A stretch of 64,000 bases of DNA from Bartonella rochalimae ATCC BAA-1498 (GCF_000706645.1 NZ_KL407337.1:853044-917043), one strand, 5' to 3'; numbered from the stretch's first letter, positions 9,253 to 18,322 are shown. Translations and numbers: made by a program. Notes: generated by a model from the sequence alone, not told the origin.

Positions 9253-10026
9253 ATGGCTGATTTTAAAAATTTACGTTCGGCATCTATTTCTCATGCCGAT
9301 GCATCAATTGATCAAGGGTTGCGCAGTTATATGCTGGGCGTTTATAACACAATGGCCATTGGTTTGCTTATTACAGCTGCTGCCGCTTATGCAATCGCGT
9401 CATTGGCTACAACAACAGATATGAGTCAAGCTGTAGCCCAAATCAATGGAAGTGTTTATTTAACATCATTTGGTGTGACATTTTATATGTCACCGTTTTC
9501 TTATGTTATTATGTTTGCACCGCTTGTAGCTGTATTATTTCTCAGTTTTAAAATTAATACGCTCAGTACTAGTGTTGCGCGCAGCCTCTTTTTTGGTTAC
9601 GCTACTCTTGTAGGGCTCTCGCTATCGTCTATTATTCTACGTTATACGCCAGAAAGTATTGTACAAACATTTGTTATTACTTCTGCTGCTTTTGGTTCTT
9701 TATCACTATACGGTTATACTACAAAACGAGATCTTACAGCTGTAGGTTCATTTTTGTTTATGGGCTTAATTGGTTTAATGCTTGCTACAATTGTGAACAT
9801 TTTTCTTGGGTCAAGTGCTTTACAATTTGCAATCTCTGTGATTGGTGTTCTCGTTTTTGCTGGTTTAACAGCTTACAATACACAAAACATAAAGTTGATG
9901 TATTATGAAGGAGATGGATATGATACTCGCAGTCGTAAAATTATTATGGGTGCATTGAATCTATATCTTGATTTCATTAATATGTTTGTTTTTTTATTGC
10001 AATTTCTTGGTTCTAATCGCGATTAA
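9253..10026 (+). CDS. Bax inhibitor-1/YccA (YbhL-like) membrane protein
   Basis: A 257-residue integral membrane protein of the BI-1 family. About seven hydrophobic segments are visible, beginning MLGVYNTMAIGLLITAAAAYAIA. The family-typical C-terminal block is FAGLTAYNTQNIKLMYY followed by LNLYLDFINMFVFLLQFLG. Bacterial members are proposed pH-sensitive calcium-leak channels, but the role in this organism is unknown. AAAGGA precedes the ATG. It is monocistronic: a strong terminator lies 21 bases downstream. Confidence 0.92.
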   Translation: MADFKNLRSASISHADASIDQGLRSYMLGVYNTMAIGLLITAAAAYAIASLATTTDMSQAVAQINGSVYLTSFGVTFYMSPFSYVIMFAPLVAVLFLSFKINTLSTSVARSLFFGYATLVGLSLSSIILRYTPESIVQTFVITSAAFGSLSLYGYTTKRDLTAVGSFLFMGLIGLMLATIVNIFLGSSALQFAISVIGVLVFAGLTAYNTQNIKLMYYEGDGYDTRSRKIIMGALNLYLDFINMFVFLLQFLGSNRD

Positions 10027-10046
10027 TAAAAATTATTATTTAATTT

Positions 10047-10080
10047 AAAAGCCTTGTTTTCTTAAAAACAAGGCTTTTTT
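10047..10080 (+). terminator. Rho-independent terminator after the BI-1 gene
   Basis: A 14-bp perfect stem (AAAAGCCTTGTTTT with its complement) around a CTTA loop, running into a T-tract that ends at 10080. Confidence 0.9.
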
Positions 10081-10168
10081 ATCTTTTATATAAGTGCTGT
10101 CTTTAAATCTATTGACATGATTAAACACTAAAAATAACAAAAAACTAAAATTTTGTTGGCTTATTACA

Positions 10169-11002
10169 TTGATCCAGAAAAAAATTCATAATTCTTTATT
10201 AAGAGCAATCTATAATCACTCTGGTTATCATAAAAATGTAATCAACTATAATGATAACTATGATCTTACTATAGCCTCTTATAATGTCCACAAATGTGTT
10301 GGTGTTGATAAAACTTTTAATCCTTCTCGTATTGTACGTGTTATCGCTGAATTACAAACAGACATTCTCGCCCTTCAAGAAGCGGATAAGCGTTTTGGTG
10401 AACGCACGGGTTTGATTGATCTTCAACTCTTAAAAGCTGAAACAGGATTAATTCCAGTGCCTTTAAAAACTATGTCACCGAATGGCCATGGCTGGCATGG
10501 CAATGCTCTTTTTTTGCGTCAAGGATGTGTACATAATATTTCACAAATTACTTTACCTGGTTTTGAACCCCGTGGCGCTATAATTGTAGAATTAAAAATG
10601 AAGTCAGATTTTATTCGTGTTATAGCAACTCACTTTGGTTTGTTACGTCATTCTCGTAATCAGCAAGTTAAAATGCTTCTTGCGCTTCTTAAAAAATATT
10701 CTGTTATGCCTACACTTCTCATTGGTGACTTAAATGAATGGCGCAAAGGTAAAGGCTCATCATTAAATTTTTTTTCCCCTTACTTTGATATCACACTTGG
10801 TAGCGTACCAAGTTTTCCTTCTCGTTTTCCTTTTTTAGCTCTTGATAGAATTTTTGCTTTTCCTCATCAATTATTGATAAATGTTGAAAACCATTATTCA
10901 CCACTCGCACGTATTGCCTCTGATCACTTGCCTATTAAAGCATACCTTAACCTTTCAAAAGCAATGTCTACTCTTAAACATAAAATGAATAAAACAAATT
11001 AA
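10169..11002 (+). CDS. Endonuclease/exonuclease/phosphatase (EEP) family protein
   Basis: A 277-residue hydrolase of the EEP (DNase I-like) superfamily. Visible motifs are SYNVHKCVG (N-terminal Asn), LALQEAD (metal-binding Glu), THFGLL, LIGDLNEW (Asp/Asn pair) and ASDHLPIKAYL (catalytic Asp-His). The substrate is not known; members act on nucleic acids, lipids or phosphoesters. The start is a TTG at 10169 with no good ribosome binding site. The conserved fold starts only near residue 33, so the N-terminus is uncertain. The stop overlaps the polA stop on the other strand by four bases. Confidence 0.82.
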   Translation: MIQKKIHNSLLRAIYNHSGYHKNVINYNDNYDLTIASYNVHKCVGVDKTFNPSRIVRVIAELQTDILALQEADKRFGERTGLIDLQLLKAETGLIPVPLKTMSPNGHGWHGNALFLRQGCVHNISQITLPGFEPRGAIIVELKMKSDFIRVIATHFGLLRHSRNQQVKMLLALLKKYSVMPTLLIGDLNEWRKGKGSSLNFFSPYFDITLGSVPSFPSRFPFLALDRIFAFPHQLLINVENHYSPLARIASDHLPIKAYLNLSKAMSTLKHKMNKTN

Positions 11003-13905
11003 TGTGCCTCATCCCAATTTTGAGCAGCTATAACTTTCACTTCAAGCGGTACAGATAAAGATAATGCTGGCATTGTAGCATTTTCCATAACTTTTTTAAT
11101 GAGAATCGCTGTTTTTGTACTTTCAGATTTTGGGACTTCGAAAATAAGTTCATCATGGACTTGCAATAACATTTTAGCCGACAATCGTTCTTTTTCTAAA
11201 GCATTTTCCATTTGAATCATAGCACGGCGAATAATGTCTGCTGCTGACCCCTGGATTGGTGCATTGATAGCAGCTCGTTCATTAAAAGCACGAATTTGTG
11301 ATTTAGCGGTTTTTATTTCAGGATAGTGAATACGACGTCCAAAAATGGTCTCTACATAACCATGATGACGTGCAAATATTTTTGTTCTTTCCATATAATC
11401 CTCTATTCCTGGAAATCTTTCAAAATAGAGTTGAATATAATCGCTAGCTTCCTTACGTGAAATTCCCAATTGGCTCGCTAATCCAAAGGGCGAAATGCCA
11501 TAAATAATACCAAAATTAATAGCTTTTGCACGTCGACGTATTTCTGATGTCATTCCTTCAACTGCAACTCCAAACATTTGGGATGCAGTCATAGTATGAA
11601 TATCCTGACCTTTTGTAAATGCTTCTTTTAATGCCGTTATATCAGCAACATGAGCAAGAATACGTAATTCAATCTGACTATAATCAGCTGATAATAATAA
11701 ATACCCTTTTGAAGCAACAAAAGCTTTTCGGATTTTTCGTCCCTCAGCAGTTCGTACTGGAATATTCTGCAGATTAGGTTCTGATGATGATAATCGTCCC
11801 GTTAATGTTGTTGCTAGGGAATAATTTGTATGAACACGACCAGTTGTAGGTAAGATATAAGAAGGTAAAGCATCTGTATAGGTAGACTTTAGTTTTGTAA
11901 GTTGGCGCCAATCAATAATTTTTCTTGGTAAAATATGGCCTTCAGCAGCTAACTCTTCTAAAGTTTGTGCAGATGTTGACCATTGGCCACTTTTCGTCTT
12001 AGCACCACCAAGTAAGCCCATTTTACCAAAAAGGATATCCCCTAGTTGTTTGGGTGAAGCAATATTAAATTTTTCACCAACAAGCTGATAAATTTCCTCT
12101 TCCAAATTTAAAGCAGCCTGTGCCAATTCTCCTGAAAGGCGTGATAAAATCTGTCGATCGACAAGAATTCCACGCTCTTCCATTCTTGCGAGAATTTCTA
12201 TCAATGGACGATCAAGACGTTCATAAATTTTTGTCATCTTTTGTGCAACAAGCTGTGGCTTTAATACTTGCCATAGACGAAGCGTTATATCAGCGTCTTC
12301 TGCCGCATATAGTGTAGCTTGTTTCAAATCTACTTGTGCAAAAGAGACTATTTTTCTTCCACTATGAGTCAAATCTTTGTAACTAATTGGCTTATGCCCA
12401 AGCCAACGTTTAGATAAAACATCCATACCATGTGTCGAAATTCCAGCCTCTAAAGCATAAGATAAAAGCATTGTATCGTCAAAAGAGCACATTACAATAT
12501 TGTATTGTTTCATGACTAACCAGTCATATTTTATATTCTGGCCAATTTTTAAGACGGCTTGATTTTCCAATATAGGTTTTAAAAGTGCTAAAGCTTTTTG
12601 TGTTTCAATTTGTGGAACAATACGCCCACCTCCCAAAAGATTTTCTTCTTCTGCAACATGTTCAAGTGGAACATAGGCTGCTTTCCCAGGTTGTAACGCC
12701 AATGAAAAACCAACAAGCTTTGCTTGCATAGGATCAAGAGAAATTGTTTTTGTATCAAAGGAAAAATAACCTTGCTCTTGCGCTTCTAACAGCCATTCTT
12801 TTAGAATTTCCTCATCAAGAATAGTTTTATAGGCATCTCTTGCAATTTTTTGAATAAGAGCTTGATCCTTGCGTTTTTGTGCTAAAATTTGTGGAGAATT
12901 CTCAAAAAAATCATGAAATAAAACTGTATTATTTTCTTTGCTACTCAAATCAGTCTTGTACGTAGTTTCTTTCCATTCAATATCTAGCTCTAACGCATCA
13001 ATAACCGCAGCATCACATGCCGTCTCTTTTGCGACACGACGTGTTAGTGCTGTAAACTCCATAGCTTTCAAAAAAGCGATCAAACGCGGACCGTCTTGTG
13101 GTTCCAAAATGAAATGATCTAAGTTTTTATCTACAGGAACATCTGTTTTAAGTTTAACGAGTTCACGAGAAATTTTTGCTTGTTCACTATAAGTTTGAAT
13201 ATTTTCACGTCGCTTTATTTGCTTAACTTCTGTCACGCGTTGCAGTAAAAGATCAAGAGAACCAAACTGATCTAATAATTGTGCTGCAATTTTGGGGCCA
13301 ATACCTGGAATACCTGGTATATTATCTGTTGGGTCTCCAGTTAAAGCCTGCAAATCAATCATTTTTTCAGGCATTACACCCCATTTTTCTATGACCTCAG
13401 AGATACCTATATGCTTATCTTTCATGCTATCATATAAAGACACATGTTTGTTTACTAATTGCATCAAATCTTTATCAGAAGAAATAATCGTTGTTTTTGC
13501 TCCAACCTGTGTCGCTAATTGCGCATAGGTAGCAATTAAATCATCTGCTTCAAATCCTTCTTTTTCGATACAAGGCAAATTAAAAGCTTTTGTTGCTTGT
13601 CGTATGAGTGCAAACTGAGGAATAAGATCTTCTGGAGGAGCTGCTCGATTGGCTTTATATTGAGGATAAATTTCCTTGCGAAAAGTATTAGATGAATAGT
13701 CAAAAATAATAGCAATATGAGTTGGAACAACACCAATAGCGGTATTACGGGCGTCACAGAGTAATTTCCATAGCATGTTACAAAAACCAGCCACGGCTCC
13801 TACAGGAAGTCCATCCTTTTTGCGTTTTAAAGGTGGTAGAGCGTGATAAGCACGAAAAATATAGCCTGATCCATCAACCAAAAAAAGATGATCATTTTCT
13901 TTCAT
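10999..13905 (-). CDS. polA: DNA polymerase I
   Basis: Replication and repair polymerase of 968 residues with three domains. The 5'-3' nuclease domain is residues 1-290, with FEADDLIATYA and DNIPGIPGIGPKIA. The 3'-5' exonuclease domain is about residues 370-560. The polymerase domain follows, with SADYSQIELRILAH (motif A), RRRAKAINFGIIYG (motif B) and LLQVHDELIFEVP (motif C). In the proofreading domain ExoII (GQNIKYDWLV) and ExoIII (YAAEDADITL) are intact, but ExoI reads FDTKTISLD where the catalytic pair is normally D-x-E. The codon at 12748-12750 is AAA (Lys), so 3'-5' exonuclease activity may be impaired. The gene is convergent with the EEP gene. Confidence 0.96.
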   Translation of the reverse strand: MKENDHLFLVDGSGYIFRAYHALPPLKRKKDGLPVGAVAGFCNMLWKLLCDARNTAIGVVPTHIAIIFDYSSNTFRKEIYPQYKANRAAPPEDLIPQFALIRQATKAFNLPCIEKEGFEADDLIATYAQLATQVGAKTTIISSDKDLMQLVNKHVSLYDSMKDKHIGISEVIEKWGVMPEKMIDLQALTGDPTDNIPGIPGIGPKIAAQLLDQFGSLDLLLQRVTEVKQIKRRENIQTYSEQAKISRELVKLKTDVPVDKNLDHFILEPQDGPRLIAFLKAMEFTALTRRVAKETACDAAVIDALELDIEWKETTYKTDLSSKENNTVLFHDFFENSPQILAQKRKDQALIQKIARDAYKTILDEEILKEWLLEAQEQGYFSFDTKTISLDPMQAKLVGFSLALQPGKAAYVPLEHVAEEENLLGGGRIVPQIETQKALALLKPILENQAVLKIGQNIKYDWLVMKQYNIVMCSFDDTMLLSYALEAGISTHGMDVLSKRWLGHKPISYKDLTHSGRKIVSFAQVDLKQATLYAAEDADITLRLWQVLKPQLVAQKMTKIYERLDRPLIEILARMEERGILVDRQILSRLSGELAQAALNLEEEIYQLVGEKFNIASPKQLGDILFGKMGLLGGAKTKSGQWSTSAQTLEELAAEGHILPRKIIDWRQLTKLKSTYTDALPSYILPTTGRVHTNYSLATTLTGRLSSSEPNLQNIPVRTAEGRKIRKAFVASKGYLLLSADYSQIELRILAHVADITALKEAFTKGQDIHTMTASQMFGVAVEGMTSEIRRRAKAINFGIIYGISPFGLASQLGISRKEASDYIQLYFERFPGIEDYMERTKIFARHHGYVETIFGRRIHYPEIKTAKSQIRAFNERAAINAPIQGSAADIIRRAMIQMENALEKERLSAKMLLQVHDELIFEVPKSESTKTAILIKKVMENATMPALSLSVPLEVKVIAAQNWDEAH

Positions 13906-14084
13906 AACGATTTTATTTCTCCCTTTTCATAAAAAGAAAATACACTTTTATATTTTTATTGATCCTATTTTAAAATCTGTTGGTTTTGCCTCTAAAAAGC
14001 CATTTTTTATTGTCATAGGTTTGGAATATCGTTGCATTTTGTGTTCAGTACCTAAAGCTTTTCTTTGCTGTTACAGGATATAAT

Positions 14085-14176
14085 AGCTTTATTTTGTTCC
14101 TCCTATGATAGCTGGGGTGCAATGTAGCGATAAGGTCGTTGTGGTGTTCCCCTCCCCACAACGACCGTATTTTTTT
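14085..14176 (+). ncRNA. Probable small regulatory RNA beside polA
   Basis: A TATAAT box at 14079-14084 is followed by about 85 non-coding bases that end in a strong intrinsic terminator. The 11-bp stem GGTCGTTGTGG/CCACAACGACC is at 14134-14166 and T6 is at 14171-14176. No plus-strand gene lies upstream, because polA reads away, so the terminator implies a separate transcript. CCTCC, complementary to the Shine-Dalgarno core, occurs at 14099-14103 and again in the terminator loop. This resembles rhizobial trans-acting sRNAs with anti-SD loops. I recall an alpha-r7 (Smr7C) sRNA next to polA in Sinorhizobium, but homology is not verified here. The -35 element and exact 5' end are unclear. Confidence 0.65.
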
Positions 14177-14209
14177 AAGAGTTGATGAAAACCCAGAACA
14201 ATTTTTATT

Positions 14210-14917
14210 TTAAATAATCTTGAAGTGATTCCATAAAGCTTTGTCACCTATCTTTTTGATTAAATCGGCATGCATATCTTTTTCCTGTTTACTTAATCTT
14301 TGAGGCAAAGCTTGGGAGCGTGTTTTTATCGTATAGAAAGCATTTTTGTTATCTTGAACATTCATAACATCACAACTTTCATAATTATCAAAACTAAATA
14401 TTCCCTGTTTTCCACCAATTAACTCAATATACACATCAGCGAGAATCTCTGCATCAAGTAGAGCCCCGTGAAGAACACGATGACTGTTATCAATTCCAAA
14501 GCGTTTACATAAAACATCAAGAGAGTTAGGCCCCATAGGAAATCTGCGCCGTGCTATAGATAATGTATCGATGACATTATCACTATTAATAAGAGGCTTA
14601 TTAACTCGCTCTAATTCCGCATTAAGAAAACCGATATCAAAATTTGCATTATGAGCAACAATTGTTGCGTCATCAATAAAATCTAAAAGCGCATCGACAA
14701 TATCATCAAATTTTTTTTCATCTTTTAAGCGTTCATTCGTCAATCCATGAATAGCAACAACTTCATCAGGAATAATAACATCTTGTGGATTTAAATAAAC
14801 ATGAAATCGACGTCCTGTAAGATAACGGTTGATCATTTCTATACAACCGATCTCAATTATGCGGTCACTTTCTTTATTTAATCCCGTTGTTTCAGTATCA
14901 AAAATAATTTCACGCAT
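14210..14917 (-). CDS. dnaQ: DNA polymerase III epsilon subunit (proofreading exonuclease)
   Basis: The 3'-5' exonuclease of the replicative polymerase. About 235 residues from the ATG at 14917 (MREIIFDTETTG), the usual start. An in-frame ATG at 14941 would overlap coaE. ExoI (FDTETTG), ExoII (HNANFDIGFL) and ExoIII-epsilon (HGALLDAEILADVY) motifs are complete, unlike the ExoI motif of the nearby polA. The C-terminal tail (LSKQEKDMHADLIKKIGDKALWN) is the polymerase-binding region. It lies 13 bases downstream of coaE in the same orientation. The usual rhizobial secB neighbour is not present. Confidence 0.95.
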   Translation of the reverse strand: MREIIFDTETTGLNKESDRIIEIGCIEMINRYLTGRRFHVYLNPQDVIIPDEVVAIHGLTNERLKDEKKFDDIVDALLDFIDDATIVAHNANFDIGFLNAELERVNKPLINSDNVIDTLSIARRRFPMGPNSLDVLCKRFGIDNSHRVLHGALLDAEILADVYIELIGGKQGIFSFDNYESCDVMNVQDNKNAFYTIKTRSQALPQRLSKQEKDMHADLIKKIGDKALWNHFKII

Positions 14918-14930
14918 TGTCCTAACTCTT

Positions 14931-15524
14931 TTAAGAACCATCTTTTAATAGATTTTTTATCACCCGTAAAACTTGTTGACGTGTATTTTCCAAATCTTTT
15001 CCCGTATCAATAACAAAATCAGCGTATTTTCGTTTTTGTTTATCGGATAATTGTTTAGCATTAATGATTGAAAATTTTTCTTCGCTCATATTCGGCCGAC
15101 TCATTGCACGTGCCTTTTGTATTTCTGGTGGAGAAGACACAACAACTATATTATTAACACGACTCTCACTTTTTGTTTCAAAAAGAAGAGGAATATCAAG
15201 AACAACTAATTTTTTTTTCTGCTGACGTGCTATGTTAATAAATTCCCTTTCTTTTTCTCGTACCAAAGGATGAATTATTTTTTCTAAAATCTTTAATTTT
15301 TTACTGTTATTGACTAAAATTTCAGAAAGTTTTAGACGATTGACTTGACCATTTTCAGTAACACCAGGAAAAGCACGTTCTATAAGAGACACTGTTGGTT
15401 CACTGCTATAAAGTTGGTGTACAACCTCATCTGCACTAAAAACAGGAATACCGGCTTGTCTAAAAAAATAAGCAGTTGTTGATTTTCCCATTGCTATTGA
15501 TCCAGTCAATCCTATAATCTTCAT
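14931..15524 (-). CDS. coaE: Dephospho-CoA kinase
   Basis: Last step of coenzyme A synthesis: phosphorylation of dephospho-CoA by ATP. The 197 residues begin MKIIGLTGSIAMGKST (P-loop), followed by FSADEVVHQLY, the lid region and LVVLDIPLLFET. The C-terminus KRKYADFVIDTGKDLENTRQQV is family typical. The ATG overlaps the stop of the decayed aroE reading frame, showing that aroE-coaE-dnaQ was once a translationally coupled operon, as in other Rhizobiales. Confidence 0.95.
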   Translation of the reverse strand: MKIIGLTGSIAMGKSTTAYFFRQAGIPVFSADEVVHQLYSSEPTVSLIERAFPGVTENGQVNRLKLSEILVNNSKKLKILEKIIHPLVREKEREFINIARQQKKKLVVLDIPLLFETKSESRVNNIVVVSSPPEIQKARAMSRPNMSEEKFSIINAKQLSDKQKRKYADFVIDTGKDLENTRQQVLRVIKNLLKDGS

Positions 15525-15975
15525 AATTTATCTTCACCTGTGCCTTCTAAGATTGCTTTTCGCAATTGTTTTGTTACCAATGATTTCACTGCAAATCATT
15601 GTTCAAAACTAGGAACAACTTAGTATAAAGACATCCTGTCCATCGATTATTTTTATTTGCTTGCTGTAATAGAAATGTCATTAATAGAATATAAAGAGTA
15701 TTTTTCACAAATGTTATTCGCTTAATTTTATAAAAATCGCAAAAAATTTTTGTTTTAATTTTCATAAATGCTTACCATATTTATAAAATTTCCGAAGTAC
15801 TCAGCTAAATTTTCTGCATGTTGTTTTATACTATTAAGTAAAAAATTCATTCAAATTTATGTTTTTGAAAGCATACAAAAGAATATTTGCAATCACTATC
15901 TGTAAAAATGAACACTGTTTCCGCAAGTCGTCTATAATAAAAGCCGTCAAATTAGCATAAAAACTATAATTACCA
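15521..15975 (-). pseudogene. aroE: Shikimate dehydrogenase remnant
   Basis: Minus-strand translation between maf and coaE, where aroE normally lies, gives AroE-like fragments broken by stops and frameshifts. VVPSFEQ-stop-FAVK leads into VTKQLRKAILEGTGEDKL and a TGA that overlaps the coaE ATG. The first stop is a TGA where Trp is expected; another TAA sits where Gln is expected. Upstream, around 15790-15850, KQHAENLAEYFGNF matches the cofactor-domain segment after the NRT motif. IVIANILLYAFKNINLNE and FIIDDLRKQC precede it. The N-terminal third is not recognisable. The gene cannot make a functional enzyme. Confidence 0.82.
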
Positions 15976-16299
15976 TGATTTATAACGTAATCTTTTTCTT
16001 AAATCATAGTATATTAACAATACTAACAATTGTAATCATCTGATCTTTATAGATTACTAAATGGAAAATATTTTTCTTATATAATAAAGCATTACTTTCA
16101 CAAAAATTTCTCATTTTTGCAAATAGCAAATATAAGCAAATTTTTTAATTTTCCAAATGTTACTTTTTTTACAAGAAAATTATAGTAAGCTTATTGTTTG
16201 AGCTAAAAATCGTGGATTTTTGGCGATTTTGAATGATAAATCGAATAACTAACAATAAAAATGCACAAACATATTTTCTTTTTACCGTTTTTTATCAAA
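15976..16299. other. Decayed spacer between maf and the aroE remnant
   Basis: About 320 very AT-rich bases with stops in all frames. By position it should hold the N-terminal third of aroE, but I could not recognise any of it. No RNA gene or repeat is seen. Confidence 0.4.
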
Positions 16300-16896
16300 T
16301 TAGCTATCAATAATTCCTAAATGACGTAATTTGATTAATAAAGGTAATAAAGGTAAACCAATAATAGTAAAGAAATCCCCTTCGATTTTTTCAAAAAGAT
16401 GGATTCCTTCTCCTTCAATCTGATAGATTCCTGCGCTTCTTAAAACATCTTTTTTTACACACTTTAAATAATTTTCGATAAATTTTAGTGAGAGAGGACG
16501 CACTGTCATATGAGCGCTAAAAACCTCAGACCAAATTTTTTTACCATTTTGAACTAAAGCAATGGCACTATGAAGAGAATGTTTTTTTCCTGATAACATA
16601 TGTAAACGTTGACGTGCTTCCTCATCATTTTTTACCTTATGAAAAATTTGACCTTCAAAATCGAAAACTTGATCACAACCAATAACGAATGCATCAGGAA
16701 AACGACCAGAAACATTTTTTGCCTTCATATTAGCAAGAAAACAACAGAGTTCTTGAGGAGTTTTTATTTTTGCTGTTTTTTCTATTTCTCTCTCATCAAA
16801 AGAAGCTCCTTCAACAGAAAAACTTAAACCAGCTCTCTTTAACAACTGAGCGCGATAAGGACTAAGAGATGCTAATATTAATATTTTTTTCATCAT
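16300..16896 (-). CDS. maf: Maf-like nucleoside triphosphate pyrophosphatase
   Basis: House-cleaning hydrolase that converts non-canonical or modified NTPs to the monophosphate and pyrophosphate. The 198 residues show the Maf start [18 protein letters not shown], the acidic FDERE motif, [17 protein letters not shown] and [11 protein letters not shown]. The C-terminus [27 protein letters not shown] is typical. Its ATG overlaps the ppsR stop by four bases, so the two are coupled. The next gene downstream should be aroE, which has decayed. Confidence 0.93.
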   Translation of the reverse strand: MMKKILILASLSPYRAQLLKRAGLSFSVEGASFDEREIEKTAKIKTPQELCCFLANMKAKNVSGRFPDAFVIGCDQVFDFEGQIFHKVKNDEEARQRLHMLSGKKHSLHSAIALVQNGKKIWSEVFSAHMTVRPLSLKFIENYLKCVKKDVLRSAGIYQIEGEGIHLFEKIEGDFFTIIGLPLLPLLIKLRHLGIIDS

Positions 16897-17723
16897 ATTT
16901 TCTTCTCCTTTCCTTCACGAAATTGCGATAAAAGCTCAAAAACTGCTGCAGCTGTTTCTTCAATAGAACGTCTTGTAACATCAATAATAGGCCAACCAAA
17001 ACGTTCACAAATACGTTTTGTGTAAATAAGTTCTTCAGCTATGCTAATGCGATCAGTGTAGCTTTCAAAAGAAAAACCATCTCCCAAATCTCTATTTTCA
17101 CGAATATGTGAAATTCTTTCAGCTGAAGCAATAAAACCAACAATTAAGGCGTTCTTTGCTTCAAAAATAGTTTGAGGTAAATTAATTCCCTGAACAAGAG
17201 GAACATTAGCAGTTTTAATTCCACGATTTGCTAAGTAAATACTGGTTGGTGTTTTAGAGGTCCTTGAAATACCTATAAGAATTACATCCGCATCTAATAA
17301 ACTATCTGGAGATTGCCCATCATCATGTTCTATTGTAAAATCTAAAGCTTTAATACGACGAAAATAATCTGCATTAAGTTCATGTTGTGCACTTACACGT
17401 AAATTTTTAGGTTTTCCAATATAAGATTGAAAGACATTTAAAATAGGGTCTAATATATCAACACAAGGGACAGATATTTTTGCGCAGGCTTCATCAATCA
17501 ATTGTTTAATTTCTTTATCAATAATCGTGTAAAGAACAATTCCTGGTTCTTTTTCTATCTCATTAATGACTCGCTGCAACTGCATTTTACTGCGAATCAT
17601 TGGATAAACATGTTCTATAACTTTTCTTATTTTATACTGCGATGCTACAGCTCTTCCAGCAGAAATTAATGTTTCTCCCGTCGCATCAGAAATCATATAC
17701 AAATGAAATTTTTTTTCACCCAC
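16893..17723 (-). CDS. ppsR: Bifunctional kinase/pyrophosphorylase of the DUF299 (PPDK/PEP synthase regulatory) family
   Basis: A 276-residue DUF299 protein. This family phosphorylates and dephosphorylates PEP synthase or pyruvate phosphate dikinase using ADP and Pi. The P-loop-like motif [21 protein letters not shown] is present (about residues 150-170), with [19 protein letters not shown] near the C-terminus. The target enzyme is not in this window. The gene corresponds to RP001, which sits at the replication origin next to hemE in Caulobacter and Rickettsia. Its upstream region here carries DnaA boxes. Confidence 0.92.
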   Translation of the reverse strand: MGEKKFHLYMISDATGETLISAGRAVASQYKIRKVIEHVYPMIRSKMQLQRVINEIEKEPGIVLYTIIDKEIKQLIDEACAKISVPCVDILDPILNVFQSYIGKPKNLRVSAQHELNADYFRRIKALDFTIEHDDGQSPDSLLDADVILIGISRTSKTPTSIYLANRGIKTANVPLVQGINLPQTIFEAKNALIVGFIASAERISHIRENRDLGDGFSFESYTDRISIAEELIYTKRICERFGWPIIDVTRRSIEETAAAVFELLSQFREGKEKKI

Positions 17724-17749
17724 AGAAAATTTAATCCTTTGTTAATCAG

Positions 17750-17758
17750 TGTGTATAA
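17750..17758 (-). promoter_or_regulatory. DnaA box
   Basis: TTATACACA on the minus strand, a perfect match to TTATNCACA, 27 bases upstream of the ppsR start. Confidence 0.65.
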
Positions 17759-17806
17759 AATTTTATAAATTTTAAAAAGCTAAAATTTAGAAATTTATTA
17801 TTATTA

Positions 17807-17815
17807 TTATGCACA
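17807..17815 (+). promoter_or_regulatory. DnaA box
   Basis: TTATGCACA on the plus strand, a perfect match to TTATNCACA, within the candidate oriC. Confidence 0.65.
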
Positions 17816-18000
17816 AATTTAAAAACAATAATAAATAAATTTATCTTATTGAAAAAAACAAGGATAATATCTTTAAACAGTTATTTATTATTGTTTTTTT
17901 TCTTTTTCCTTGTTGATAAAATTGAGGATAAATGAAGGATAAATAATAATCCACATTAAACACAGATTTTAATAAGAATAATCCCTTCAAAATTTTAACT

Positions 18001-18322
18001 TTATTAAATTATATCTCAAAAAAAATTTAATATATTCCAAGTGGTATCTAAGTGATTAGATATATCAGCTCTTAAACTCTAACGAACTTAAATAAAATTC
18101 CATATTCGTTTTATAAAAAAATAAAATAATATAATTTTCCTAAAATAGCTTATGAAAAAATACCTTCTTACAGAACAAATTTGTTTTTTCTTTAATATTC
18201 GTGATTGAGTAATGCTTGCAGTTTAAAAGAGTTGAGTATATAACGTCCTTATCTAGAGGAATATTCTTTATCCTTTTAAAAACTCTAGAAACAGTTCCCC
18301 CATTAATCAAAGAGCATGTTTT
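18001..18322. other. AT-rich spacer before rho
   Basis: About 320 bases with no gene or recognisable remnant. In related Rhizobiales heme-synthesis genes such as hemE lie between the origin and rho; none is detectable. The rho promoter and leader must be within this stretch, but I cannot place them with confidence. Confidence 0.4.

Larger units (their letters stand above)
17724..18000. other. Probable chromosomal replication origin (oriC)
   Basis: An AT-rich intergenic stretch upstream of ppsR (the RP001 homologue). It carries two perfect TTATNCACA DnaA boxes: TTATACACA (minus strand, 17750-17758) and TTATGCACA (plus, 17807-17815). One-mismatch boxes lie at 17911-17919, 17923-17931 and 17947-17955. 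A TTAA-N7-TTAA motif resembling a CtrA site is at 17731-17745, though this is common by chance in AT-rich DNA. Known alphaproteobacterial origins lie at this hemE/RP001 locus. parS sites and parAB follow within 3-8 kb. Function is inferred from position and motifs. Confidence 0.65.

Noticed and set aside
17731..17745. TTAA-N7-TTAA as a CtrA site
   Set aside because: The match is exact, but such motifs are frequent by chance in AT-rich DNA; mentioned only as weak support for oriC.
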